Assembly (NCBI RefSeq): GCF_050113715.1
Contig: NZ_JBNJQR010000004.1
Span: forward strand, 310,001 to 374,000
Length of the DNA stretch: 64,000 nucleotides
From: Brevibacillus_H ginsengisoli
GTDB lineage: Bacteria; Bacillota; Bacilli; Brevibacillales; Brevibacillaceae
Reading direction: 5' to 3'
Part shown: piece after piece, positions 41,378 to 49,358 of the stretch
How positions within the stretch are numbered: position 1 is the first letter of the stretch
How the letters are laid out: the number at the start of each line of letters is the position of its first letter
Made by a program: the position numbers and the translations under genes
The notes under the pieces: model-generated
Seen by the model: only the letters and a program-made list of their open reading frames with translations
The model's database searches: none
What the model was told of the DNA's origin: nothing

Positions 41378-43219
41378 TCATTCTTCTTCCTCCATATCCT
41401 CGTGCTCATCATCAGAATAAGCAGCAGGTGCAGATTCAGCCAATGCCGTTACTATTGGTAACAATTGATCTTCTTCATTCCACACTACACTACCAACTGG
41501 AGTATCTATCGTAAAGTCTAGTAAGCAGTTTAGTAAATTCTCTACTAATCGATATGCATCGGGATTATTTTGTAATTGAATTAGAGCGTTATATGGCTTT
41601 CCTGAACTAATGTATTGATTGAAGTAGGCTCCCTCAAAGTGTGGTATCGAAGCAACTAATCGCACCTTTTCAGGGGTCAAAGAAGCTTTCAATGTATTAA
41701 GTATCGCATTGTTTTGACTCCACGCTGGATTTTTCCTTTTTCCATTACTTGTCCGAGGAAAGTCACTATCATGAAGAACAGAATAGCCAGAACCAAAATG
41801 ATTTAAAATTTTACAGAGGGAAACGATTGTTGCTTTCCCACGTGCACGAATGATATGTACGTTCTTATATCTCTCTGGGTTTCTTGAAATGACGTACTTA
41901 AACGCTGTATACTCCGTATCACCCTCGACAATAATCGATTGTCCACCAAAGAAGAACTCAGCAACATGAGGATCAAACAAATTAAGCAGTTTCAAATTTT
42001 CTCGATCATTATCGTCTAATTGAACTTTCTCGGGACGGAATACAGTTGTACCAAATATTTCCCCTTGGTCAGATCGCTCAACACGAACGATAGTTGTGTT
42101 GTCTCTAGACACATCAATAAAAGAGGGAGAATGAGTTGTTACCATTACCTGCCAATTACCTTTAGTAGGAAGATCATATAGTACTTTGCATGCTTCCCGA
42201 ACTGCATTTGGATGCAAACATAACTCAGGTTCGTCTAGTAAGAGAACATGAGGTCTCGTAGATCCAACTTTTTTTGCACTCTCTGCTTGAGCAATCAAAC
42301 GAAGTGCAGACCATAACAACGTACGTCTTGCACCACTACCTTGTTTCTCTATTGCACTTTGATAGCCAACTTCAGGACCCATTAGAAGTTTGGCAGGATT
42401 TTTAAACAATGACACGTCGTTCTCAATGTTTTCATCTACTCTGGGATCAAATTTTACAACATAACCAGGAAAAATATCAGAAATTGCCCCTGAAAGTTCA
42501 TTTTCAATTGACTCTATTTCTGTTTTTGATTCGTCTAATATTTTCTTCCTAAGATCAGTTAGCTGTGCTAACAGTTTTGAATACTCTGTCTCACATTCAC
42601 CATCTGCTGTTGTCTGCTGTTGCAAGCCTTTAATCCTATCCTTCACAATAGCAGTTAGTAAGTCTACAATCTGCTTCTCCTGCTCATTTGGTTGGGCAAA
42701 TGCCTCTACCATGTGCGGTTGTGGTCGTTTTTCTTTTGCAACATTCGGAGCTCCCCAAGGAACCTGATCATCCCAATCCTTTTTCTCAACATTAAAGCCT
42801 TGGCGTTTAGGTTCAGCATTAGGAGAGTTCCATGTCCAACGCTCTCTTACAATTGCGTTCCCTGTTTCCCCATCTCTTTCAACCCATCTTACCGCTGGTG
42901 AGGTATCACCGTTAACAATAGTATGGAGTTCAATCTCAGGCAGATTGTTAGAATCAACCACTCCGTTGGGGAAGTCTGCTTCCGTGAGATGGCATTTTTT
43001 TGATCCATGACTCATAACCACTTCATAGGCTTTTAAAATAGAACTTTTCCCAGCATTATTAGGACCGACCAAAACTACAATATCATCCAAGTCAATTGTC
43101 ACTGGTTGATTTCCAATACATCTAAAATTTTTGATGATCATACGACGAAGTTTTGGTTGACTAGACTCAAACCAAGGAAATAGGTCATTCGACTCTTCTT
43201 GTGCTTTTTTCCTTGCCAC
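41378..43219 (-). CDS. OLD-family ATP-dependent endonuclease (AAA ATPase plus TOPRIM)
   Basis: 613 residues from the GTG at 43219, which has AGGAG eight bases upstream; GTG codons at 43225 and 43228 are too close to that site. Counted from 43228, Walker A is GPNNAGKSS (55-63), the signature EKQGSGARRTLLWSALRL lies at 294-311, Walker B is LLLDEPELCLHP (329-340) and the His switch is TTHSPSF. The TOPRIM nuclease part starts with SIIVEGDTEYTAF (Glu435) and VLHDSDFPR (Asp487, Asp489). The C-terminus is acidic. This is the architecture of OLD nucleases and of GajA. No UvrD-type partner (GajB) is present; instead it follows the winged-helix PD-(D/E)XK gene by 134 bases. Confidence 0.85.
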   Translation of the reverse strand: MARKKAQEESNDLFPWFESSQPKLRRMIIKNFRCIGNQPVTIDLDDIVVLVGPNNAGKSSILKAYEVVMSHGSKKCHLTEADFPNGVVDSNNLPEIELHTIVNGDTSPAVRWVERDGETGNAIVRERWTWNSPNAEPKRQGFNVEKKDWDDQVPWGAPNVAKEKRPQPHMVEAFAQPNEQEKQIVDLLTAIVKDRIKGLQQQTTADGECETEYSKLLAQLTDLRKKILDESKTEIESIENELSGAISDIFPGYVVKFDPRVDENIENDVSLFKNPAKLLMGPEVGYQSAIEKQGSGARRTLLWSALRLIAQAESAKKVGSTRPHVLLLDEPELCLHPNAVREACKVLYDLPTKGNWQVMVTTHSPSFIDVSRDNTTIVRVERSDQGEIFGTTVFRPEKVQLDDNDRENLKLLNLFDPHVAEFFFGGQSIIVEGDTEYTAFKYVISRNPERYKNVHIIRARGKATIVSLCKILNHFGSGYSVLHDSDFPRTSNGKRKNPAWSQNNAILNTLKASLTPEKVRLVASIPHFEGAYFNQYISSGKPYNALIQLQNNPDAYRLVENLLNCLLDFTIDTPVGSVVWNEEDQLLPIVTALAESAPAAYSDDEHEDMEEEE

Positions 43220-43353
43220 CTTCACCACTCCTATTGGTTATTTTTCTGATTTTACTGATAGTTTACGCTAGAATTGTGGCAATTTTCTACAAATTTTATT
43301 ACTTTACTAAAGGGCATTAGTTTATCACTATCTTCCAATTAAACTCTCAACTC

Positions 43354-44952
43354 TCATTCCTCAGTATGAGTTGTTTTGCTTTTTTTGTGATCACGAAAGA
43401 ACTCTTTTAGAACCTTTCTATGTTCTGTATATATCTGCTTATTTCCAAATAAATCAAACAGTTCTGTACGATCCAAATAAGTACTCTTAGGGAAATTGCG
43501 TTGTTCTAAGAGTTCTTTAATTCGCTTTGTTTTACTTTTAGCCATCATATATTCTACTGCTTCTGGAGTAAAATCACTTGAAGTAATAAATATTGGTAGA
43601 ACTCTTTTTCCTGTTTCCGATTCTACAATTTTACATGTTCTTTCAAAGAATTTTTTTACCGTATCAGGTTCTTTTTCAGTTTTGCCAAGTTCAACAAGAA
43701 TTCCCTCATTATATCCCTTTGTCTCACACACGATAAGATGATCATCAACTGGGATAACAATATCACATTCACATTTATTTCCATCCCTTCCGTATTTAAT
43801 TCCAATTTTCAAGCTACTATATCCTAAATTACTAAAGATTGAGGCAATGAGAAAATTAAATACGTAGCCTTTCAAAGATCCGAACTTGCCATCATGCCCG
43901 CTTTCGTCAGCAGCAGATAGTATATCAGCTAAAGCTTCTGCATCTATTTTTCTTGGGTCTAAATTACGAACGGTTTTTAACGCTTCAGCAATTCTTGTAC
44001 CGAAAACTTCTGAGATCGAAATCACCATTAATCCACGTTTTCTAGCCAGTTTCAAGGCATCTTCCTCAATAGACCGAACAAAACAAATTGGAATAATCCT
44101 GAAATTATCTTTAGTTCTCAACTTTCCATAAAGCACTGAAACACGTGCAATAAACCCAGCAACGTCATACATTCTCATTTCTCGATGAAGTACCGATTCC
44201 ACGACAATTAGTGATCCTTTCTTTTCTTCTGAAGGATTAAAAGGGTTGTCTTTTTCGGAATTGTACAATCCCCATAGATATGAAAAACCATATGCATCCC
44301 AATAGAACCCATTGAGTCCTTTCCTTTCATCATCATCTGCTAAATGGGTAGTGTCCCATCCGGCAATATTCATTCTCTCAATCCAGTGCAGAAGATCTTC
44401 AGTGAATTGCTTCCCAAAAGCTAAATCTCGTAACCTCTGATCCATATTCGATTCAGATGCATTTATTGATGGCACCCAATCTTGGTGAGCAATTATAAAC
44501 TCACTTTGATTGTAGGATTTTTGTGTTTGTACAAGACCAAGTAAATGCATTTCGTGATAAATCGCTTCTACAGACTTGTGCTTTTTATTAGGTTCCTGTT
44601 CTCGATTGACGACCCCTGCGGATATTTTCTCGAATTCAGACCAGTGTAAAAAACCATCTTGTTCAACTAAGGCTTGATACAACCGATGAATTGTTTTTGC
44701 GTGATCCGGTAAAACCTCCTTGAGTTTTTTTCGAATACTTTGCTTAGGAAGAAAGTAAACAACTTGGTTCCGGACAAATTTTACTGGCTCTGTAGTTAAT
44801 AGAATCTTTTCATTTTTTAAACGATATACTATTTGCCTGGCATTCGTTGCAGTTACTCCCGTTCTAACGATTAAATGCTCCTGTAATTCACTTCCAAGCA
44901 ACGGCCCTTCATCGCGTAGTATTTTTTTACACACTTCTTCGTAACTAGCCAT
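43354..44952 (-). CDS. Winged-helix PD-(D/E)XK protein, putative defence nuclease
   Basis: 532 residues, no named family recognised. Residues 1-70 look like a winged helix (SYEEVCKKILRDEGPLLGSE, ATNARQIVYRLKNEKILL) and 75-165 may be a second one. A middle domain spans 170-350. The C-terminal region resembles a PD-(D/E)XK nuclease: KGYVFNFLIASIFSNLGY, then Asp397 in ECDIVI, then Glu410-Thr-Lys412 in LIVCETKGYN, and IFITSSDF. AAGGAAA precedes the ATG. It is the first gene of the row and directly upstream of the OLD-family gene, suggesting a two-component system in which both proteins may cut nucleic acid. Confidence 0.65.
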   Translation of the reverse strand: MASYEEVCKKILRDEGPLLGSELQEHLIVRTGVTATNARQIVYRLKNEKILLTTEPVKFVRNQVVYFLPKQSIRKKLKEVLPDHAKTIHRLYQALVEQDGFLHWSEFEKISAGVVNREQEPNKKHKSVEAIYHEMHLLGLVQTQKSYNQSEFIIAHQDWVPSINASESNMDQRLRDLAFGKQFTEDLLHWIERMNIAGWDTTHLADDDERKGLNGFYWDAYGFSYLWGLYNSEKDNPFNPSEEKKGSLIVVESVLHREMRMYDVAGFIARVSVLYGKLRTKDNFRIIPICFVRSIEEDALKLARKRGLMVISISEVFGTRIAEALKTVRNLDPRKIDAEALADILSAADESGHDGKFGSLKGYVFNFLIASIFSNLGYSSLKIGIKYGRDGNKCECDIVIPVDDHLIVCETKGYNEGILVELGKTEKEPDTVKKFFERTCKIVESETGKRVLPIFITSSDFTPEAVEYMMAKSKTKRIKELLEQRNFPKSTYLDRTELFDLFGNKQIYTEHRKVLKEFFRDHKKSKTTHTEE

Positions 44953-45164
44953 TATTTCCTTAATACCTCCAAAGATGCTTTTGTAACACTGTCCTTAATA
45001 TATTTAGTTGATTAATAAGGGGCTTGTCATTAAAAGCGATTAACCTCTTTAGTACCAAGGTTTTTCGCCATATCCAATTTACTTTTTTATGTAACAGTCA
45101 ATTTTAGATTAATAATGATTGATACGGACCGTCGAACTGAGCTCTAGTGCTAGCCGTACTGACG

Positions 45165-45287
45165 CAGTTCCACACCCTGTTGAAGGCATCTCCACACAAC
45201 ATGCAGAAGACCCTCCTTCAAACGGTGATCAAGCAAATGGCCTGTCAAAGAAATAGAAGGAAGCAAAAAACTATTTTTTTAACTTAG
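45165..45287 (+). pseudogene. Remnant resembling the C-terminus of a large serine recombinase
   Basis: Open frame of 40 codons to a TAG, reading FHTLLKASPHNMQKTLLQTV and on to IKQMACQRNR. The pattern L...ASP...QK.LLQ.II..I is typical of the last helix region of large serine recombinases. A stop in frame at 45138 and lack of any upstream similarity show that only debris remains. It lies 145 bases inside the islet end next to rlmH, where a cassette recombinase remnant would make sense. Short, so the assignment is tentative. Confidence 0.4.
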
Positions 45288-45375
45288 CCCCCTACACTCT
45301 CGTAATCTAGTAAAAATACGGCCGAATTTCCCCAAAAAACAAAGGTATCTTGTAAAAGTGAAGGAGGATATACTC

Positions 45376-45441
45376 ATGACACATAAACAGTTTGTAGAAG
45401 TATCTGCCCGCTCCCCCAAAAAAATTATCCGTCACTTATGA
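45376..45441 (+). CDS. Small ORF ending in the rlmH-side att-like site
   Basis: 21 codons (MTHKQFVEVSARSPKKIIRH...) with a strong GAAGGAGG site seven to eight bases upstream. The TGA lies inside the att-like repeat, opposite the rlmH end. No family recognised. The good ribosome binding site is the only reason to list it. Confidence 0.3.
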   Translation: MTHKQFVEVSARSPKKIIRHL

Positions 45442-45449
45442 TAAGGTTC
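45432..45449 (-). repeat. rlmH-proximal att-like site
   Basis: Last five codons and stop of rlmH, GAACCTTATCATAAGTGA on the minus strand. Same position within the gene as the SCC attachment site of staphylococci. Confidence 0.65.
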
Positions 45450-45911
45450 CCCCCGCTGAATCCGAAACGCCCGATAAACCTGCTCCACCAAGATCAGCCT
45501 CATCAACTGGTGCGGAAAAGTCATCTTGGAAAACGACAGCTGCGCATCTGATCGCTTCAGCACCTGATCAGACAAGCCCAAAGAGCCCCCAATGACAAAA
45601 GCAATCTGGCTTTTGCCGTAGGTGGCGAGGCGGTCGAGCTCAGCGGATAGCTTCTCGGAAGACCACATGCTTCCTTCGATTGCGAGAGCGATGACATATG
45701 TATCTTGCTTGATTTGAGACAGGATGCGCTCACCTTCCTTGCGCTTCACCTGCTCCATCTCAGTTGCACTCAATTCTTCGGGAGCTTTCTCGTCGGCTAC
45801 TTCCACGATCTGCAGCTTGCAGTAGGAGGATAGCCGCTTCGCATACTCCTCTATTCCTTCTTTTAAATACTTCTCTTTTAGCTTGCCTACCGTCACAATG
45901 GTGATTTGCAC
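45432..45911 (-). CDS. rlmH: 23S rRNA pseudouridine-1915 N3-methyltransferase
   Basis: 159 residues, SPOUT-type methyltransferase acting on helix 69 of 23S rRNA. Signatures: MQITIVTVGKLKEKYLKEGI, YVIALAIEGSMWSSEKL, FVIGGSLGLSD, SKMTFPHQLMRLILVEQVYRA and the invariant GEPYHK end. GTG start. The frame is intact although a cassette-like islet follows directly; insertion at this site restores the coding end. Six bases behind the CxxH/CxxC gene. Confidence 0.95.
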   Translation of the reverse strand: MQITIVTVGKLKEKYLKEGIEEYAKRLSSYCKLQIVEVADEKAPEELSATEMEQVKRKEGERILSQIKQDTYVIALAIEGSMWSSEKLSAELDRLATYGKSQIAFVIGGSLGLSDQVLKRSDAQLSFSKMTFPHQLMRLILVEQVYRAFRIQRGEPYHK

Positions 45912-45917
45912 GTCTCG

Positions 45918-46169
45918 CTACATTCCTTTCACATGCAGTAGGGCGATTGTTCCTTCAGCATCGCATACCATACATTTGTGTGTTAGTTCATTTTCTTCGA
46001 CATCTTCTCTTCGAAACATATCGGGCGCCACTTCGTACTTGTCCACATAATCGTCCAACTCCCGGTCCATATGCTCCATGCAGGATACGCGTATTGGGTG
46101 TTCTGCGTATATTTCTGTTTCTTTTCCTTGAATTTTTACTGTTTTGTAGGTATGTTCGTTTTTGCTCAT
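45918..46169 (-). CDS. CxxH/CxxC motif small protein (YyzF-like)
   Basis: 83 residues, a small family that regularly precedes rlmH in Bacillales. Cys-x-x-His (SCMEH) and Cys-x-x-Cys (KCMVCDAEG) presumably bind one metal ion, probably zinc. Function unknown. The ATG follows an AGGGAAG site. Likely co-transcribed with rlmH. Confidence 0.88.
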   Translation of the reverse strand: MSKNEHTYKTVKIQGKETEIYAEHPIRVSCMEHMDRELDDYVDKYEVAPDMFRREDVEENELTHKCMVCDAEGTIALLHVKGM

Positions 46170-46264
46170 ATTCGATACTTCCCTTCTGTCCTAATCGATA
46201 GTCGTAAGTGATTCCGATCAACTTTACTCGCCCTTTATTCTACCCAACTTCTGCAGATAAAACT

Positions 46265-46300
46265 AGAAGAAGAGATGCTGGGGGGAGCATCTCTTCTTCT
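46265..46300 (-). terminator. Terminator after htrA
   Basis: Perfect 15-base stem AGAAGAAGAGATGCT / AGCATCTCTTCTTCT with a G6 loop, between htrA and the CxxH/CxxC gene. Only a short TAGTTTTA follows on the minus strand. Confidence 0.7.
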
Positions 46301-46358
46301 GAGTCGTTAGTCGTTTTTTGTTCCTGATTTTTTAAAAATGTAACTTGGTACTGCTCAT

Positions 46359-47585
46359 CTATTGTTGATCGCCCAATTTTACCGTAGCGGTTTTCTTAAA
46401 GCCGTCTTGATAGTAGGTGACTACTACGGTATCTCCTGGTTTCTTGTTGAGGGTTAAATACTTACGCAATTGGGCGCTATTTTCAATCTCTTGATTATCC
46501 AATTTGGTAATGACATCGTACTGACGCAGACCTGCTTTATAGGCTGGAGACAATTCATTCAGATCCATTACAACTACGCCGGCATTCACTTCATCCGGAA
46601 GGTGCAAGGTCTCTTTCCAGTGGTAGCGAGGTACGGTGGTCAAATCGCGTGGGGCGATACCGATATAAGCGCGTTTTAGCTTGCCGTCACGCATCAATTG
46701 ATCGGTAATCTTTTTCACATCGTTGATCGGAATGGCAAACCCTAAGCCTTCCACACCTTCGGAAGAAATCTTCATAGAGTTGATTCCGATTACTTGCCCA
46801 TAGATGTTGACTAATGCTCCACCACTATTCCCTGGGTTGATTGCCGCGTCTGTTTGCAATACGTCCAATTCCCAGTCAGGTTGACCGTCGTTGTTAATGT
46901 CGATTGGCATGGATCGGTTGAGTGAGCTAATGATCCCTTGAGTTACTGTGCGAGAGAATTTGAGTCCCAATGGATTACCAATCGCGATCGCTGGCTCACC
47001 TACTTTTAAGGTAGAGGAGTCGCCTAGTTCCGCTACTTGTGTCACTTTGGAACCATCAATCTCAAGAACGGCGAGGTCTGTCAATTGGTCCGCACCTAGA
47101 ACCTTGGCATTTACTTTCTCTCCGCTTGGCAGAGATACTTGAAGCTGTTCAGCACCATCGATTACGTGATAGTTGGTAATAATGTGGGCTTTTCCATTCT
47201 TCTTCTCAAAGATAACGCCTGAGCCTTCTCCTTTTTCTTCTGAGGTAGTTGTATCTGCCCAGACATTGTTCACACGTTGAATGTTAATGATTCCAACTAC
47301 AGCATTCTCTACTTTGGATACAGCACGAACGGTAGCCGTATCAACATTAAGAGACACAGGCTGTAGAGTAGTAGGAGTTCCATTCGTCTCATCCGACGCT
47401 AGCACGGGATTCGGCTGAATTGCTGACAAATACCCGGAGCTAGACAGTGTTGGAAGCATCAGCAGAACTACCAAACCTCCGATAACAGCAGAGGTGACGG
47501 AGGTAAGAATTAGACGACCGGCTCCCTTTTGTTTTTCCTTTTTCGTTTCTACTTGGTACATATCATCATAAAAACCCATTTTCAT
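46359..47585 (-). CDS. htrA: HtrA-like membrane-anchored serine protease with PDZ domain
   Basis: 408 residues. A cytosolic N-terminus, one membrane helix (about 27-47, LTSVTSAVIGGLVVLLMLP), then a trypsin-like domain with the triad His (IITNYHVIDG), Asp (TDLAVLEI) and Ser (NPGNSGGALVN). A PDZ domain fills the last 90 residues (GVVVMDLNELSPAYKAGLRQYDVI). It degrades misfolded exported proteins under heat or secretion stress. This locus corresponds to yyxA/htrC of B. subtilis at the end of the walRK cluster. GGAAGGAG precedes the ATG. Confidence 0.93.
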   Translation of the reverse strand: MKMGFYDDMYQVETKKEKQKGAGRLILTSVTSAVIGGLVVLLMLPTLSSSGYLSAIQPNPVLASDETNGTPTTLQPVSLNVDTATVRAVSKVENAVVGIINIQRVNNVWADTTTSEEKGEGSGVIFEKKNGKAHIITNYHVIDGAEQLQVSLPSGEKVNAKVLGADQLTDLAVLEIDGSKVTQVAELGDSSTLKVGEPAIAIGNPLGLKFSRTVTQGIISSLNRSMPIDINNDGQPDWELDVLQTDAAINPGNSGGALVNIYGQVIGINSMKISSEGVEGLGFAIPINDVKKITDQLMRDGKLKRAYIGIAPRDLTTVPRYHWKETLHLPDEVNAGVVVMDLNELSPAYKAGLRQYDVITKLDNQEIENSAQLRKYLTLNKKPGDTVVVTYYQDGFKKTATVKLGDQQ

Positions 47586-47711
47586 ACGCTCCTTCCATCT
47601 CTTTATTAGGGTTACAGGTTTGGGATTTTCATATACTTCCTGTTTACAGCTTTAGTATACGATGTCAATGTAGAGAAATCTCGTGAGAAATATGGAAAGG
47701 TTGTGGAATGA

Positions 47712-47752
47712 AAAAAGCGCGCTTCGTCAAGAAGAATTCTCGAGAAGCACGC
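47712..47752 (-). terminator. Terminator after yycJ
   Basis: GCG-GCTTC / GAAGC-CGC stem with one mismatch, followed on the minus strand by six T. Confidence 0.6.
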
Positions 47753-47769
47753 ATGATGAAAGACTCAGC

Positions 47770-48561
47770 CTACAAAATCTCCAATTTCGTAGGTCGATCC
47801 GGATACGTTTCTTTCAAATGGATATCATCCCCTACACGCAGACCCTTCTCTTCCAGAATGCCTTTTACCGTGAGCTTGGCCAAATCCATCATATTATTCT
47901 CTTTACTCAAGTGAGCCAGATAGACTCGCTCCGCTTGTCCACCCAAGATATCGCTCAACGCGATCCCAGCTGTCTCATTGGATAAATGTCCGACATCACT
48001 TAGAATTCGTTGTTTAATGCTCCACGGGTAACGGGACATTCGCAGCAATTCCACATCATGGTTCGATTCGAATACGTACGCATCGGCTCCGCGAATCGTT
48101 TCTTTTATTCGATCACTGACATATCCCAAATCAGTTGCCACACTTAGCTTTTTACTGCCGTGATAGAAGCAATAACCCATTGGCTCCGCTGCGTCATGGG
48201 AGATTCCAAACGATTGAATACCGAGATCGCCTAACTCCCGCTTTTCTCCCGTCTCAAAAATCTGCTGTTGTTCGACCTTCACCGTGCCAATCTGCGTTTC
48301 AAGCTCTGACCAGGTTTTGGCGTTGGCAAAGATCGGAATGTTATACCGACGAGCCATGATACCGATTCCCTTGATATGATCGGAATGCTCATGGGTTACG
48401 AGAATCGCGTCGAGCTCTTCTGGCTTTACCCCGATCCCTTGCAAAGAGGCCTCCGCTTGTTTCCCGGATATCCCCACATCGATCAATACGGAATATTTCT
48501 CTGTCCCCACATAGATGCAGTTACCTGTACTTCCACTGGCGAGCACACTAAACTTCAACAT
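47770..48561 (-). CDS. walJ: YycJ/WalJ metallo-beta-lactamase-fold hydrolase
   Basis: 263 residues. The metal site THEHSDHIKG lies near residue 56-65, with further ligands in FGISHDAAEP and a Asp in ATDLGYVSD. Bacillus WalJ is a 5' exonuclease-type nuclease tied to the WalRK operon and important for coordinating replication with wall synthesis. It lies 20 bases behind yycI in the same operon. Confidence 0.9.
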   Translation of the reverse strand: MLKFSVLASGSTGNCIYVGTEKYSVLIDVGISGKQAEASLQGIGVKPEELDAILVTHEHSDHIKGIGIMARRYNIPIFANAKTWSELETQIGTVKVEQQQIFETGEKRELGDLGIQSFGISHDAAEPMGYCFYHGSKKLSVATDLGYVSDRIKETIRGADAYVFESNHDVELLRMSRYPWSIKQRILSDVGHLSNETAGIALSDILGGQAERVYLAHLSKENNMMDLAKLTVKGILEEKGLRVGDDIHLKETYPDRPTKLEIL

Positions 48562-48581
48562 GATTCCTTCTCTCCAAACTG

Positions 48582-49358
48582 CTATCTTTTTTCGGTTAGT
48601 GGCTGCTCAATTGCGCCTGTAAATCCGTTCACGAAATGAATCTTTCCATTATGAATGAAACGCCACACCGGAGCTAGTACTTGTAAATCGGCATCGTACT
48701 CATGTCCGAAGTAGCCCAACTCCACATCCGTAATTTTCTCGCCGCTTTGAATCAACTCTTTATCCACTAGTGACCGTAATGCCGTATACGCGGAAATCAC
48801 TTGTCTCCCCGCTCCTTGATTGCGTATCTGTACATAGGTCTGTCGGTATCCGATGGCCATGTCGTTCTTCAAGTATATTTCCAGCGGAGCCACATAGACC
48901 GGAATTCCGTCGTAGATTTGCCAGAACAACATCTTGTTCCCTTGCAACAAACGGATGTCCTGCCGGTATTGATTGGAGTACATGATCTTTTGATTAATCT
49001 GTCTAAGAAACTCATCAGGATTCTTCCGGTCAGGCGCGGGAATGGGTGGGACAAATTTGGAGACCAAACCATTCTTCTCCAAGGTGATCTGTTGTCCCGG
49101 CATCTCTTTCGCCATCAAAGAATCAAAACCGAGGTACTCTACATTAATATAGTTCATTTCTCTGGTCTCTTGGGGAACTTCTACCTGTAACGTAATCTGC
49201 TTCGAGGCAAGATAGGATTCCACGTCCGAGGCTTGCCCTGAATTCACCTCATGATCCATCCAATGCTGGGTCCTGGAGGCATATACCTGATAACCGAGAA
49301 ACATATCGAGAAGCAGAAAGGCCCAGATCAGGACGGTTTTGGCTTTACTCCAATCCAC
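48582..49358 (-). CDS. yycI: Two-component system regulatory protein YycI
   Basis: 258 residues from the GTG at 49358 (VDWSKAKTVLIWAFLLLDMF), which matches the usual beginning of the family; a GTG at 49370 directly abuts the AGGAG and is unlikely. One N-terminal membrane anchor (VLIWAFLLLDMFLGYQVYA), the rest is external. With YycH it forms a heterodimer that controls WalK activity. Overlaps yycH by 14 bases. Confidence 0.88.
   Translation of the reverse strand: MDWSKAKTVLIWAFLLLDMFLGYQVYASRTQHWMDHEVNSGQASDVESYLASKQITLQVEVPQETREMNYINVEYLGFDSLMAKEMPGQQITLEKNGLVSKFVPPIPAPDRKNPDEFLRQINQKIMYSNQYRQDIRLLQGNKMLFWQIYDGIPVYVAPLEIYLKNDMAIGYRQTYVQIRNQGAGRQVISAYTALRSLVDKELIQSGEKITDVELGYFGHEYDADLQVLAPVWRFIHNGKIHFVNGFTGAIEQPLTEKR

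Larger units (their letters stand above)
38935..45449. mobile_element. SCC-like genomic islet inserted at the 3' end of rlmH
   Basis: The last codons of rlmH and its stop (minus strand GAACCTTATCATAAGTGA, 45432-45449) recur in the same orientation at 38935-38952 as GAACCGTATCATAAGTAG (15 of 18 identical). Staphylococcal cassette chromosomes use exactly this rlmH end as attachment site (core TATCATAA). The enclosed 6.5 kb is AT-richer than both flanks and contains four accessory genes with nuclease or ATPase features. It interrupts the core order, and near the rlmH side it carries a degraded recombinase-like fragment. No intact recombinase is present, so it would need help to move or is a relic. 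Confidence 0.65.

Noticed and set aside
41378..43219. Calling the OLD-family gene gajA of a Gabija system
   Set aside because: Gabija needs an adjacent UvrD-like GajB; no helicase motifs occur in any neighbour.
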